Shown here piece after piece: positions 6,417 through 6,818 of a stretch of 6,818 bases of DNA. The notes below the pieces were generated by a model that was given only the letters and a program-made list of their open reading frames with translations, was not told the DNA's origin and did not search any database. The DNA comes from Betaproteobacteria bacterium HGW-Betaproteobacteria-20 (lineage in GTDB: Bacteria > Pseudomonadota > Gammaproteobacteria > Burkholderiales > Methylophilaceae). Position numbers and translations under genes: made by a program. Location of the stretch: positions 1 to 6,818 of the forward strand of contig PHCL01000074.1 of the NCBI GenBank assembly GCA_002842195.1, written 5' to 3'. How positions within the stretch are numbered: position 1 is the first letter of the stretch; each line of letters opens with the position of its first letter.

Positions 6417-6818
6417 TTAAATTGCCTGGCTAATCAAGCCGTCATTGAGCCAGCGCGACAAATATTGTGCGGCTTGCGTAATGGCTGCTTGTTCACCAGC
6501 GCTATCTTGCAGGCGATGACAAAGCTCGCCAAAAGTAGCGCCGGAAATAACCAATTGAATGGCAGAAAATTCTGCGGCATTGATAGACTGAAAGTGCGAA
6601 TTTAAATCCTGGCGCCAAATCAGGCATGGCTCAGCAGTTTTAACCGGGTTTGGTGGCGAGTCACCGGCGTCTAGTGCCTTCCAAACCAGAACGACATTCC
6701 ACTGCAAGGGCAATACTTGTACTGATGGGTGAATCGTAAACTTCAAGTCTGCCCAACATTCCGGCGGGATATTGGCTAAATCCTGTAATTGCAGGGTTGG
6801 TGCATCTTCTGCGTCAAA
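6417..6818 (-). CDS. DUF2063 (HvfC/BufC-type) protein, C-terminal part, cut by the right edge
   Basis: The frame is open from the right edge to a TAA at 6417-6419, giving the last 133 residues of a longer protein. A TTG at 6746 could be mistaken for a start, but homologous-looking sequence continues upstream (LANIPPECWADLKFTIHPSV). The fragment fits the C-terminal domain of the DUF2063 family: the IHPSVQVLPLQWNVVLVWKA strand region, CLIWRQDLNSHFQSI and VISGATFGELCHRL. BufC/HvfC proteins are partners of MNIO (DUF692) enzymes, which modify cysteines of bufferin precursor peptides into copper-binding thiooxazole-type groups; BufC is thought to help recruit the peptide. As the last gene on its strand here, its BufA and BufB partners should lie to the right, outside the window. 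The DUF2063 call is firm by motif; the bufferin role is inferred. Confidence 0.82.
   Translation of the reverse strand, partial: FDAEDAPTLQLQDLANIPPECWADLKFTIHPSVQVLPLQWNVVLVWKALDAGDSPPNPVKTAEPCLIWRQDLNSHFQSINAAEFSAIQLVISGATFGELCHRLQDSAGEQAAITQAAQYLSRWLNDGLISQAI

Noticed and set aside
6285..6605. 106-codon rightward open frame over the terminator and the BufC-like gene
   Set aside because: It runs through the terminator hairpin and opposite a recognisable DUF2063 coding sequence, and its product resembles nothing.

Overview
The window looks like a Gram-negative chromosome of moderate GC content. It carries an inner-membrane muropeptide permease (AmpG), Sec-exported periplasmic proteins, Rho-independent terminators, and a REP/REPIN-type palindrome starting with GTAG. 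The protein styles would fit a betaproteobacterium, for example a Methylophilaceae-like methylotroph. That placement is my impression from the families; no rRNA or marker gene is present to test it.

Layout, left to right. Positions 1-70 hold what may be the N-terminus of a leftward gene that runs off the edge. Positions 242-730 encode a small exported, probably beta-rich protein, closed by a good terminator (739-784). Positions 820-3491 hold two closely spaced rightward genes: a divergent 594-residue aldehyde dehydrogenase superfamily protein, then a 286-residue fusion of an NTF2/SnoaL-like domain, a dimeric alpha/beta-barrel (ABM-like) domain and a C-terminal CxxC...CxC zinc ribbon. Positions 3620-5119 hold ampG on the minus strand, convergent with this pair. 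Positions 5120-5390 are the divergent control region between ampG and an exported DUF1223 thioredoxin-like protein (5391-6179); most of it is a 149-bp imperfect palindrome. The DUF1223 gene is followed by a REPIN (6211-6275) and a strong terminator (6338-6385). Positions 6417-6818 hold the C-terminal 133 residues of a leftward DUF2063 (HvfC/BufC-type) protein that enters from the right edge.

The most distinctive parts are the ALDH/three-domain gene pair, which looks like a small uncharacterised metabolic unit; the BufC-like end, which predicts a bufferin (copper-binding, MNIO-modified peptide) operon just outside the window; and two different palindromic repeat elements around the DUF1223 gene. 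No tRNA, rRNA, CRISPR array, transposase or phage gene was seen. No stretch longer than 300 bases lacks a gene.
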